Source: Rhododendron vialii
Lineage: Eukaryota > Streptophyta > Magnoliopsida > Ericales > Ericaceae
Length of the DNA: 64,000 nucleotides
Assembly (NCBI RefSeq): GCF_030253575.1
Contig: NC_080566.1
Coordinates: forward strand, 25,930,001-25,994,000
Reading direction: 5' to 3'
Shown here: piece after piece, positions 36,913 to 47,900 of the stretch
Numbering within the stretch: position 1 is the first letter of the stretch
Layout of the letters: every line of letters starts with the position of its first letter
Program-made: the position numbers and the translations under genes
Notes under the pieces: model-generated
The model's input: the letters and a program-made list of their open reading frames with translations, nothing else
The model's database searches: none
What the model was told of the DNA's origin: nothing

Positions 36913-37190
36913 GAGATTTTTATCAAAATAATCCTTTTTTTAGAACTATTGGCTGGAATACTTTTATTTTCAAACTATTTTTAAAATTGCTCGGTAGAGC
37001 CACTTCAACAAGCGCTACCTGAGTAGCGCCGTTACAATTGGCGCTATTTGTCATGTGGCGTTCTGTCATGTGTTGCGTTGGTTATATGACGTGGACTAGC
37101 GCCACTTGAAGTTGCTCTACCTAATCAGGTAGCGCCATTTCAAGTGGCTCTACCTAAATCAGGTAGCGCCTTTGCAACTGGCTCTACCTT
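36913..37190 (+). repeat. Left TIR of the Mutator-like element
   Basis: This is the inverted copy of 40815-41046. Its inner part (about 37110-37189) holds roughly 2.5 short repeats of a CTCTACCTAATCAGGTAGCG-type unit, which could be transposase-binding repeats. Confidence 0.9.
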
Positions 37191-37340
37191 ATTGAAACAT
37201 CTTCCCATTAATTTGATCACTTGTCTTGCTCATGGTGAAAACGAAAGTAAAATCGTTAAAAGAAAAATTGTGAACCACTTAGTGTAGAATATTTGGTCAT
37301 TACAACGTGAATAGCGGAAACTATTGTACTTTATGCTTGA

Positions 37341-37408
37341 GAAAAGATAGATTGACAATAACTACTTTACTTAAAATTGAAAAAAAAAAATGATTGTCCA
37401 AAATATAA

Positions 37409-37416
<8 letters not shown>
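37341..37416 (+). repeat. Internal direct repeat copy 1 of the Mutator-like element
   Basis: GATTGACAATAACTACTTTA...AATATAACTAAT recurs in direct orientation at 39309-39382, flanking the transposase gene body. It may reflect an internal duplication or capture boundary. Confidence 0.75.

Positions 37417-37461
<45 letters not shown>
37409..37461. repeat. (TA)n microsatellite
   Basis: About 26 TA units without interruption. Confidence 0.95.
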
Positions 37462-37463
<2 letters not shown>

Positions 37464-37868
37464 CAATGTTGATGGCACTTTAATTCGCTTTAGGGTTTTT
37501 ATTAACTTCACTGGAAAAAATTTATTTATATTTTCAGCTTTAGTTTGCTACACATCTTGTATATTTATTTTCCTACTGAAGAATTCTAAATATAGTTAAC
37601 TTTCTCTAATTTATTTTGAAAACCTCATTACAATGTTAACTGCCTTTAATTATGTGGTACTGATTTTGTTATTTTAAACAACAATTTAACAGTTGACACT
37701 GAAGCACTACAAAAACTAATAACCATCATAACTTCGCATTATATAGCTCTAACAACAATACTTATTCTCCAACTTCCATGAAAGAAAATAAAAACTAAAC
37801 ATTGCAAGTTATAGATCCATTTTAGCAATTGAAAAGTCAAATAGATACATAATTTTAAACATTACAAG

Positions 37869-39082
37869 TTACATATTTGGTACCGAAGATGACGCTTCTC
37901 CCCTCTTTGAACATTTTCGCTTGTTATGCCCATGTCCACCACACAAGGTACAAGACTGTTTGTGTGATGGTTGTGCCTCAAGCCAGTCGTCCATCATATC
38001 CATCTCATTTCGAAATCGATTTACTTGTGGACGTCCTCGACCCCTAAGACGTTCTTCATCAGGATGAATTATTGGCCCATTGTAGGGAGGCCAATATGAT
38101 TTGTCATGCAGCGGTACGAACGTTTCAGAGCTATATATGGCTATGTTTGAGTCAAGCCTCCAAACATTGCTTATGAATCGTGTAGGGTCCATGGCCATTC
38201 TATTACACACTGCAATCACATGCGAGCACGGCATCCTCCATTGTTGCATCTTGTTGCAAGTACATGTCTGCTCATTGAAGTGTACTGTGTGCCTATGATT
38301 TCCTTTATATGAGCTAGTTGGATTCATTGGAGTTCGCACCTCGTAGATTCTCGTCTCTCTGTCAAACTCAATCACTTCGTGCCTTCTTGCTCTCATCCTC
38401 CATTCATCGTACTTTTCCGTTGCGAATTTGCTAAATGTTTTACCTGATTCGATCCCCTCCCTTGCTTTGACGGCATAGTTGTTGAAATACGTAACACATT
38501 TATAGAATGTCGTCCTAATTGTGGCCACTATGGGGAGGTGTCTGGCTTCCTTGAGGACTCCAATAAAGCTCTCAGATAGGTTTGTAGTACGCGATCCGTA
38601 TCGCCTACCCCCATTGTGTGCATAAGACCACTTTCGTAGGGCTAGCTCTTGTAGCGTGATTGTGGACTCACCGGGCCGCAAGTGGAACGTGTGTGTCTCA
38701 GGCCGCCATCGCTCTAAAAGTGCTGTAATCAGACCCCAATCCACGGACACAAAAGGCAATGAACAAAGGCCCTCTAAACGGGCACGCTGTATCAACTCTA
38801 AAACAAGGGGTGATGGCCATGGCAATGCTCGTATACCTTTCTTCGCACTACGAACTCTGACTTTTTTTGAATCCACAGGCCGCGTGTGCTAAAATAAATT
38901 GTTAATTCATGGATTAGATTGACAAATTTACACTAAAGTTTATGAAGTACGTACATTATCCAAATGTCACTTACATCAGCTTCCCAGACTTCTCGAGAGC
39001 GGTGCTGCTGTTGTAAACGTAGAATCGATCCATCTCTGGGCCCCGGGTTAGGCCTACGAAGCGCATTAAGGTTGAGGTCCAT
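37869..39082 (-). CDS. PMD-MULE transposase fusion protein (core deleted)
   Basis: Two exons, 39082-38975 and 38888-37869, with a GTAAGT donor and TTTTAG acceptor in phase give 375 residues. Residues 1 to about 120 are a plant mobile domain: LRLQQQHRSREVWEAD, then DWGLITALLERWRPETHTFH and GESTITLQEL, as in MAIN/MAIL-type proteins. From about 121 the text switches to a MULE transposase C-terminus: GGRRYGSRTTNLSESFIGVL, a SWIM finger at about 245-264 (CTC then PCSH), and a CCHC knuckle at about 349-362 (CX2CX4HX4C). The domain order PMD then MULE is known in plant elements. Here the rest of the PMD and the catalytic part of the transposase are missing, and the junction lies near 38640. It may still bind DNA or act as a regulator; that is inference. 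Confidence 0.88.
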
Positions 39083-39308
39083 AGTATGACCTATATTTTA
39101 GATTAATTGTCAATTTTGACATATTATCCACATTGCTAAACAAAATATAGGCAAATTTATAAAGACTTGAACAAGGGGTTTTGCACCAACACAATTTAAG
39201 GTGATTTCCAATTTTCCTTGACGTACACTAGCCAAGGTAAAAGAATGCGTATAATGAATAGGAAGTGTATATCTTGCCATTCCATACGTACCTATTGTAT
39301 TATGTTTA

Positions 39309-39382
39309 AGAGAAAATGGATTGACAATAACTACTTTGCTTAAAATTGAACAAAATAAAACGATTGCCCATAATATAACTAA
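39309..39382 (+). repeat. Internal direct repeat copy 2 of the Mutator-like element
   Basis: This is the partner of 37341-37416, with about a dozen differences by eye. It lies just upstream of the fusion gene start. Confidence 0.75.
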
Positions 39383-39924
39383 TGACCAACAATTCATAAA
39401 TTTGCATTACATAAATCAAACAATAATACTTCACTAAGAACTTTCTTTAAAAAAAAATACAACAGATTTATGAGTCATGAGTGGCTAGCTTTCCATTTTG
39501 CTTGAACTAAGCCAAAAAACTATCTTATCCTCCAATCCCAAAAGATTTAAGAGAAAAAATTAAATTCTTTTATGAACTTTCAAGATTGTAAAAGATTTTG
39601 AAGCATTAGTTTTATTTTGATTGGCACATGGTATGTCGAAGACAAAGCTAGAACATAAGAAAAAGATATGTAAATAGCACACAGTAACAAACAAAGCCGT
39701 TTGAAAACAAATCCACTTTAAGCGCAAAGAACTTGATGATAACGATTTAGGGTGGAGCACGATTCAGAAAAGGAATTTTATTGCCGTGGATCCAAGTAGA
39801 GTTCTACTGTTGTTGACTGGACCTAAGTTCTACGTATTTTTCCCTTTCCCCAAAGCCTCACCGCCATTTTCTCATGCTCCTCCTCACTACAGACTCCACT
39901 CTCCTACCAGGTAAAAAAGCCATA

Positions 39925-40400
39925 AACCCACTTCAAAGTCAGAAAATTGATTACTAGCCTTTATGTGAACAACTTGGGTGTATAAAGTGCTAAATTGCTA
40001 TGGACAAACAAATACTTGCCATATTGTTGTGGGTGTGAGTTGCATTGCAACATTTGGGTAGTTTAGCCAGCAACATGAGAGAAATGAACCCTATGCGAGG
40101 GGTGAAAATAGGTAAACGAGCACAAACCCACTTCAGAAAGTCACTAGATACACATACATTCATAATCTTGGGGTGCATAATGTGCATGAGGAGAGTTATG
40201 GTTCCGATTTCACGATAGGATTCATACTAGAAAAACAGCCCCAAACCCATTTCAGATAATTCTCTAAAATCTAGAGATGTGCTTATAAAGTGGTGTATGA
40301 AGTGCTAAACTTTTATGGGTTTGATATGTAGAATTTGCAGAGATTAAGCAGCAACGGAAGAGGGATGAACCCTGTGTGGGTGTAAACCTAGGCACGGATG
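39925..40400. repeat. Diverged repeats upstream of the PMD-MULE gene
   Basis: The block AAACCCACTTCA with following text appears near 39926, 40124 and 40242. AAGTGCTAAA recurs near 39986 and 40306, and GAATGAACCCT-like text near 40085 and 40365. These look like two or three decayed copies of a unit of about 300 bp. Confidence 0.5.
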
Positions 40401-40520
40401 TGTCGAATTTCCTCTCTCCTACCGATTTGGTCGCTTTCTTACACCTGCAGAAGACCACCCATCTCACGTGTGGACTGGGGATTAATGCCCATGGATTTTC
40501 TTCCTTACTCCTCTCCATAA

Positions 40521-40814
40521 ATGCTTGTAATCAGAATAGTAGAGAGTAGAGAATGCAAAGAAAGCACAGAGAGAGCCGAAGAGAGAGAGATACATACGGC
40601 GAACAACCAGCGAGTCAGTGACGATTGTTGCCGATTTTTGACGGCGTCCATCGAGCGGTCTCGGCTAGCACGAGGGTGGGTATCGCAGAGAGGGAGGGGA
40701 GCAGAGCAGAGGAGAGAGGGAGAAGAAGCGCCGTTGGAATTAGATACAAAAGCCCTAGCCCTATTGGGGAAAACAGTGTTTAAAGCGCTAGAGCCGGATC
40801 AAAAAAAAAAAGAG
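40521..40814. other. GA-rich, GC-elevated leader-like segment inside the Mutator-like element
   Basis: GAGAGAGCCGAAGAGAGAGA-type sequence with a local rise in GC looks like a plant 5' UTR. It could be captured host sequence or the transposon promoter region. An open frame exists on the plus strand, but I recognise nothing in it. Confidence 0.35.
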
Positions 40815-41046
40815 AGCTAGAGCCAGTTCGGGTGGCTCTACTAATTTGAGTAGAGCTATTTCAAATGGCGTTTGTCCATGTCATACAGCCGCGTGGCACA
40901 GGTGTAATTCCATACCGCCAATCGGAACAGTGCTACTCAGGTAGCGCTTGTTGAAGTGGCTCTACCGAGCAGTTTTAAAAATAGTTTGAAAACGAGAGTA
41001 TTCAGGCTAATAGTTCTAAAAAAAGGATTAGTTCGATAAAAATCTC
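40815..41046 (-). repeat. Right TIR of the Mutator-like element
   Basis: The reverse complement aligns with 36913-37190 from the terminal GAGATTTTTATC inwards, with scattered substitutions. Confidence 0.9.
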
Positions 41047-41056
41047 GTAATGAGTG

Positions 41057-42174
41057 ATGTAATGGAGGGAGATGGGGTCTTAGGTGTCTTTTAAGAGCAT
41101 TTTGGCACGTAATTTCACTACAGGGGATTGGATTTCCCTTTCAAACTATTTAGGCTTCCCTCCAATCCAACTCAACCATTCCGTTTGGTTTTAGACGGAA
41201 GTTGACGGCATGTATTAAATTAATGAGTTTTTAAAAGTTCAAGTGTTTATATAAAATTTAAGAAAGATTAAGCATTTATATGTGATTTGCATGAAAGCTG
41301 TCAGGTGCCTACATGAAATTTTCCCCTAAAACTCTTCATTCTAAACTTGGAAGGTTTGTGTTTTGATTAACTGCATTTGGGGAATAAAACTGCAGTGCAT
41401 CATAACCATAGAAAAAATATGCTCTAGGCCAATCCTATTCAGTCTTACTCACGAAAACTTCAAAAATCATAGGTCTCGTTGTCTCCTTTGGCATTCCCTC
41501 ATCTTCAATTTTGCTACTTTTCCGGTGATTATTTTGGTTATTTTGTGATGATGCATTTTGATTACGTTATTTTTTCTAAATTTCAATTTGATTGGTGATC
41601 ATATTTATTAACGCCTAGATTACTGACTGGATGGATACTACTTTTACTTTCTCTGTCTTGGTTAGTACTTTCAAATGATACCTCCGTCTCAAATTGGTTG
41701 TGAAATCTTCAATATTTCTTGCCCATTCTTCTTATTTCTACTACAAATTTTTGCTATGATGGGAATGACTATGTATGTAAATCAAAACCCTCTTAACCCT
41801 TCTCTCTTTCAAATTTCTCACTCCATCTCTTCTTCTCATCCTCTTATTTTATTACTTACAAAATTTGAAGTGAATCACACTTTAGTTGCATTCTCTATTA
41901 TTGCGCGCTTTTATCATCTCCCATTATGTATTTCTTTTATCTTTTTCTTTTTTTTGTTGCAAGTAACTATATGTTGTTTCCTAATTAAACATTAGGTAAA
42001 TTTGAGAGAATTTTGGCTTAATGGGTGTGGCACCCAATTTTACATTTTTGTGTCATCTATTCTAATCTATCTCTCTTCTCTATATAATAAGAAAGGAAGA
42101 GTACAAATTTGGTGTCCTTCAATTTTGAGGTTGTGTATACTTTTAGTTTTTCAAAATTGTTCGACTAAAGAACC
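41057..42174. other. Intergenic, nothing recognised
   Basis: AT-rich DNA without a recognisable gene, RNA or transposon end. Confidence 0.5.
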
Positions 42175-42177
42175 TAA

Positions 42178-42353
42178 GGCTCCGTTTGGAACTTAAGGAA
42201 ATGAAAAGAAAAGAAAAAAAAGGAAAGAAAAATGGAAGGAAAAACTTACTATTCACTAAATTTAAAATCTTTATTTTGTTCTCTCTTTCTCTTCCAACCA
42301 AACAATGGAAATGTTTTCTTTTCTTTTATTTTCTTCGAGTTCCAAAAAGAGCC
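42178..42353. mobile_element. Harbinger/Tourist-like MITE, 176 bp
   Basis: GGCTCCGTTTGGAAC on the left and the reverse complement GGCTCTTTTTGGAAC on the right are flanked by TAA (42175-42177 and 42354-42356). The rest is A/G-rich on one arm and T/C-rich on the other, so the whole element can fold back. Confidence 0.85.
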
Positions 42354-42426
42354 TAAATCTACCCAACCCAAGTAACTGTAAGGGCAGGGCAGATAAGGAA
42401 ATTATCCAACGGAAAGACTTGTTTGC

Positions 42427-42740
42427 CCAGATCATGCCCAGATCGCAAAGTGGGAGGCACTATGGGTCTCATAAAAATAATCCGAGTCGTTCATTAAATT
42501 TGAAATATATTTTTTCAGATGGCCACTCCAAAAAATCAGTTCAATTGGATAACCATAAGAGCTCGATCCAATCTTCTAAATTTTGATTCAAATTTTAGCT
42601 AATTTTTTGGTTATTCGATTGAGTTAATTTTTTGAGGGACACTCGGAAAAAATATTTTAAATTTAATAAACGACTTGTATCGTTTTGTGTGTGACCTGTA
42701 GTGACCCTTCATTGCAATTCGTGCCCGATCTGTGCACAGA
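42427..42740. mobile_element. Palindromic fold-back MITE, copy 1
   Basis: The left arm, with ATCCGAGTCGTTCATTAAAT, pairs with the right arm, ATTTAATAAACGACTTGTAT, around a short centre at about 42590. GCCC(A/G)ATCTGTGCACAG-like text occurs at the outer ends. There is no coding capacity. Boundaries are approximate. Confidence 0.65.
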
Positions 42741-42807
42741 AAATCTGTGTGGATAGCATGGCTGATTATCCAACCCTGTAATCCGAACCCTGCTAACCAC
42801 ACACACA

Positions 42808-43123
42808 TCTGTACACAGATTGTGCACATATTTTGTTGTGGGGTCCACTACGGGCCCCACACAAATGATCCGAGCCGTTCATTAGATGTAAAATATTTTT
42901 TCAAGAGTCCCCGTAAAAAATACGCTCAATCTAATATCTATAGATACTCGATCCAATCATCTAAATTTTCATTCAGTTTTTTGGGTACTGAAAAATTAGA
43001 TGATTAGATCAAGCACCTATGGGTATTGAATTGAGCTAATATTTTACGGGAACCCTTAAAAAAGTGTTTTACATTTAATGAATGGTTCGGATCGTTTGTA
43101 TAGGACCTGTGATGGACCCCACA
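42808..43123. mobile_element. Palindromic fold-back MITE, copy 2
   Basis: The arms GTGGGGTCCACTACGGGCCC...ATGATCCGAGCCGTTCATTA and the inverted ATGAATGGTTCGGATCGTTT...GATGGACCCCACAAC pair over about 150 bp. The centre has TCTAAATTTTCATTCAG and its inverse. The right end abuts the TRIM at 43124. Confidence 0.75.
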
Positions 43124-43556
43124 ACAACACCCCGTCCCACATCAGAAGTCTATATGGATGATCTTGGGCATATAACAAACCTCATGGGTTACTACTAGTA
43201 CCTTGTGCTTAAGCTTTTGGGCCATGTGGTGTGGCCTGTGGATCAAAATTAAGGTACTGGGTCAGTGGTCTGCTTGGGGCGTTACATGTGGTATCAGAGA
43301 CATCCATGTGCACGACCATGTGGGCCTTGGAGTTTGGTTTGATTTAGTTGTTGGTTTGATTTGTATCGGTGATTATAGTGCTCAACCCCTCGCGAGGGCG
43401 CGAGACTATAAAGTTGGGGAGATTGTAACACCCCGTCCCACATCGAAAGTCTACATGGATGATTTTGGACATATAACAAACCTCATGGGCTACTACTAGT
43501 ACCTTGTGCTTGAGCTTTTGGGCCATGTGGGGTGGCTTGTGGATCAAAATCAAGGT
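43124..43556 (+). mobile_element. Damaged TRIM retrotransposon
   Basis: LTR 1 is about 43124-43286 (CACCCCGTCCCACATC to GGGGCGTTACA), with its first bases altered. LTR 2 starts TGTAACACCCCGTCCCACAT at 43424 and is cut off near 43556. Directly after LTR 1 comes TGTGGTATCAGAGA, an initiator-Met-type primer site. AAAGTTGGGGAGA before LTR 2 serves as a polypurine tract. The interior is only about 137 bp, so this is a miniature non-coding element of the same family as 48013-48544. Confidence 0.82.
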
Positions 43557-43659
43557 GGAGTAATCCAGAATGAAAAGGGGAACGGAATTCTGCTACACAC
43601 AGTGCCCAATCTGTGCACAGATGATTCTGTGTGTGTAGACTTTCTGGAATGGAATTCTG

Positions 43660-43945
43660 CTACACACAGAATGGAATGGAATTCTGCTACACACAGACAA
43701 TCTGTGCACAGATTTTGAATTGGGGCCCACCACGGATTCCACATAAATCATCCGAGCCGTTCATTAAATGTAAAACATTTTTTCAAGGGTTTCCGTAAAA
43801 AATTGAGCTTATTTTTTACGGGAACCCTTGAAAAAATATTTTACATTTAATGAACAGTTTGAATAATTTGTGTGAGATCCGTGGTGAGCCTTGCAATAAA
43901 ATTTGTGCACAGATTCTATGTGTTCGTAGACTTTCGGAATGAAAA
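43660..43945. mobile_element. Palindromic fold-back MITE, copy 3
   Basis: The arms CATCCGAGCCGTTCATTAAA...TTTCCGTAAAAAAT and ATTTTTTACGGGAACCC...ATTTAATGAACAGTTTGAAT are inverted. The outer parts carry AATCTGTGCACAGATT and its counterpart. Upstream (43585-43690) three copies of GGAATTCTGCTACACACAG are clustered. Confidence 0.72.
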
Positions 43946-44943
43946 ACAGTTTCCTTTTTGTCCATGACGGGAGAGAGACTGTTACGGGTTATCAAAACAA
44001 CACAACAGAACGATAGATACGAGACGAGACCATCGATTTAAATCGTGAAGAGGCAAATTGTTCACTAACTCCTAGAAGAGGTAATTATTGATATTTTCTT
44101 TTGTCTTTACGACAATGCAACGTTTGTACATATAACCCGATTGTATTGTTTTCGTATCAAATGATTTTTCCTGTAGGTTGATTCATGCCCTGTTCACATG
44201 TTTAGTTGCGGTGTAGAATGAATAGGACCAATTTGCACATGCATTGCGTGTACCCAACCTCTAGTTTTTTCAGAAATCGATAGGAATTTTGCCAAAAATG
44301 GCTGGCGGTGTGGATGCTCTTACAATGACGACAATTCGTGATGTGATTATGTTGATGGTTTTTAGATATTAATCGGACACTGGAATTACTTACCTATATA
44401 AGCCGGTTCGTTGTCCTTTTGATGAACAATGAACGAAGTGACTTTTTCAATTCGTAAATTAGAAGATATATCCAGACTATGGGAGACTATTACCGATAGA
44501 TATCGGCTCATGATAGTGCTACAATCCAAGTCAAAGTGTATATTTCTAGACCAAATTAAAAGGCTTTTCGAAAAGAACTAGAAGGCTTTTGGATTAATGA
44601 GATCAGTTGAAGTATAGTCTGCATGATTAGGAATAATTATCGTTATTTATGGAAACTGTTATAGGAACCCACCTTAAGGTTGTGGGTTCAAACTTGAAGG
44701 CAAAGTTTCACATGAAAAACTATGGTCTGTACCCAATCTGTGCGCCCCCCTCTCAGTCAGATAAAAGCTTCCGCAGTTTCTTGAGCTTTACCGTAAAAGT
44801 AGCATATACTATTTTCGAAGACTTCTTTCCTTGTTTTTGAATCCTGCAACATGCAATTAGTACATCTCCTAACTGATTATTTGGTAGTATCTTTTTACTT
44901 GCTGTTTAGTTGAACTTAATCGTAATTAATCCTCATCAGGGAG

Positions 44944-47900
44944 ATGGAAGTGCAGGATCCAGAATCAGATGTCCAGGCATTGAGAAAATTATATGGGCTT
45001 CTCCAAAGAAACCAAAACGACTCACAATGTGCCTGTTCTGATTACGTAAGATTTCTTTGCAATAAGTTCTGGTATTCAATACCGAACCTTTCCGAGCAAG
45101 TTATATATGCATGGACAAATTGACATACGAATATGCATGCACATATGAAATACATTTGTGGTTGCAATGATGATGGATGTGGGGGTTCGATTTGACGGGA
45201 CCTTGGCCTGGGTTAGGGTTCTCCTTCCGCTGGTTCGTTCTCCTGCTTCTGGACCTGCAACAAGTCACTAGAGCTGGAATAGCCCAGTGACCCTCCGACG
45301 ATCGAGTTAGACCTCAAGGGAGAATGTAGATCTAGGGTTAGGGAAAAATGACATACCTCTCCAGGTGAGTATCCCTCTATATTTATAGACCTAGGTTTTC
45401 TTGGCCTCCAAGCTAACGCGTGGAGGATACACTCAGGTAACTGCCTCGAGTGACGTCATATATGACGAAAGGAATGAAGCGGTTACGGAGCACATGGCCA
45501 GACCTGATCCCAATGATTACGCCTGCTGCACGATCCTCATGGGACCCATCTGGCGTAACTGCCTCTCTCAGAGAGCTTCGGATATACCGAAGCAGGAACT
45601 CGTGCTGATAGCATTCTCCGAAATCAGTCTTTCTACCGAGCGATGAACCGAGCAGCATGCCAGGACCCTAGGTTCCAACCAATCTGCTGACCGGACTCCC
45701 ACGGGGCTCTGGTTTGGAACGCCTGGCCAGGTTACCGAGGCGGTAACCGAGGCCACCACAATGGATTTAATACAAGTCAAGGAAGATTTAAACCAGTCCA
45801 AACTTTTTGTGTACTGCTGTCATTAGTGTTCTTATGAAAAGAATGGCAATCGTGTCTCTGAAAATTTTGAGCAGTCTGGAGCTCCAACTTTCAAAGTGAA
45901 AAGGAAAAAAAAGAGAAGGATATGTATCTTGGTAATCTTCTTTGGCATGCTGTTTATATGAACCATAAAAACCTTTTTTCTATGACTGCGGCACATAAAA
46001 AATCTTTAAGGATAACAAATATACGGCAGTCCATATATGTCAACCAGCAACCTTATAGTTCTATGGGAAATGCAGTATTTCTTGCTTGTAGAAACTGGTA
46101 TTCGAAGAGGTGACATACTACTTGGAGGGTACTCGGCGTACATGAGAGACCCCACTTATGTTAAAATTGTGACCTGCATTGGGTAGCGGGTTGAAGCGAT
46201 CGGCTGTATGGATCTTATGATTCTTATTGTAGTGACACCTACTGTTATGCTAGGGCACATGAAAAGGAGCACAATCAGTTCTGCTTATTACGAAAAACTG
46301 TAACATCTGTAGAAGCAAAATAATATTCGGAAACTGTTTGAATATCGAGTAGAAAGCTTATTTGATGCTCCATGCCATGGAATTCGATAGTAATGCATGT
46401 TTTTTCAGCTGTTAAGATGCCTTTTGACTACATGGACTGAGGTTTCCTTCGTAGTTTTTTCAAAACCATCTTTGTTCAGCTTTTGGTACCAATTGTAGGC
46501 TTAATAAGGTTTCAAATTGTAGGATAAGTGAATTAGCGAGGTGGATTTTTGGGCAGTGTTCTCGAACAAAATAGATCCCATGGGTTGATTCACTAAAGGA
46601 GATTTTTCTACTAAAGCTATTACGACCTCTGTTATAACAACTAGGTGCTAATTCTCCTCATCCATTTGAAGCATATTTTTGGCAATGTTCTCTAAATCAG
46701 AAAATCTTTTAATAAGCTAAAGACACTTAAAGACCAAGTAGTCCACTAATTGAATTTAGGAGGAACTTCCAAAGCTAAATTAAAATTGATACTCCCTCCG
46801 TCCCATATTGGTGGTCCAGTATTATTTTTGTGGATGTCCAAACAACATTGTCCATTTTGAAAAATTAAGAAAAAATGTCTAATTTTCCAGAGCTAAACCT
46901 AGTAAATAGACATAAATATATACTATATTTAAGTGGGAAAAATTAGGAAATACGGCTATTGAATTTGAATTCAAACACAATAATTGCATGTGACCTTAAA
47001 ATGTTGAAGTTCCCATACAGACCAAGAATATGGGATGGGAGGGAGTGCTATAAATTAGTTAGTCCCCCAGCTCCAGGGTATGAAATATCTTTGTATACGT
47101 AAGATTGGTAAAGAAAATATCTTGTACATCAACCAGTTTTGATACCTTCCTGTTTGTAGCCCATACTTTCTTTACCACAAAATCATTCCTTACAGAAGCT
47201 TTTTTGTCGAAGAAACTTTTCTAGTTCTAGGACTTTGGTCTTTCAGAACTAATAAACTAAATATCTTCTTAGTACAACGATCTCATAGGAGCATAACAAT
47301 TGTGCCCCATGTTACCTGTTTTATGGTACAATATGTTAAGCGCAATCCATCTGCTATTGAAAAACTGTAATGATAATTAGCTTGATACTATTATAGTTTG
47401 GCCCACATTAGTTATTCATTACATCTAATGTTAATGCTAGTATATGAGTCTGGGTGACCTATTTTCTCATAGCCAATTCATGTTGAATTGGTTTTAAGTT
47501 GGATGCTTTATGCAGAATGGTTTTGAGTTGGACGCTTTAACACAGTATCATGCTAGGCTTTTAGAGGTTTTTGCATAAGTATTTCTTGACTGGTTGCCTC
47601 CTTTGTTCATACCATAGGTGCACCCTGTCTGATCCCTATATGTTCTGGATCCTTTCTTTTCATGTCCACATGAAGGTAGGGATCGCACTTGCGGTGGAGT
47701 GTTAGAGCTTGTGATTTTCCTGCATTGATTAATTATTACCTCCAAAGCTAGTACATATGTTTGGGCGGCCTCTCCACTCTAGCCAATTGGTTTTGAGTTG
47801 GATGCTTAAGCAAATATCAATTCATCACGCTAGCTAGGGGTGAAGGTGAGACTTGGGGTTGTTTATAGACTAGCCTTTTTGATGTTATGTTTAAATGATT

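Larger units (their letters stand above)
36913..41046 (-). mobile_element. Mutator-like element with PMD-MULE gene, 4134 bp
   Basis: Long inverted ends begin GAGATTTTTATC. The arms, 36913-37190 and 40815-41046, align over about 230-280 bp, including TCGGTAGAGCCACTTCAACA in both. They are flanked by an exact 10-bp direct repeat GTAATGAGTG (36903-36912 and 41047-41056), within the 9-11 bp range known for Mutator. Inside are a two-exon minus-strand gene, a (TA)n tract and internal repeats. The intact ends and exact duplication suggest fairly recent movement, probably helped in trans because the encoded protein lacks a transposase core. Confidence 0.94.
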
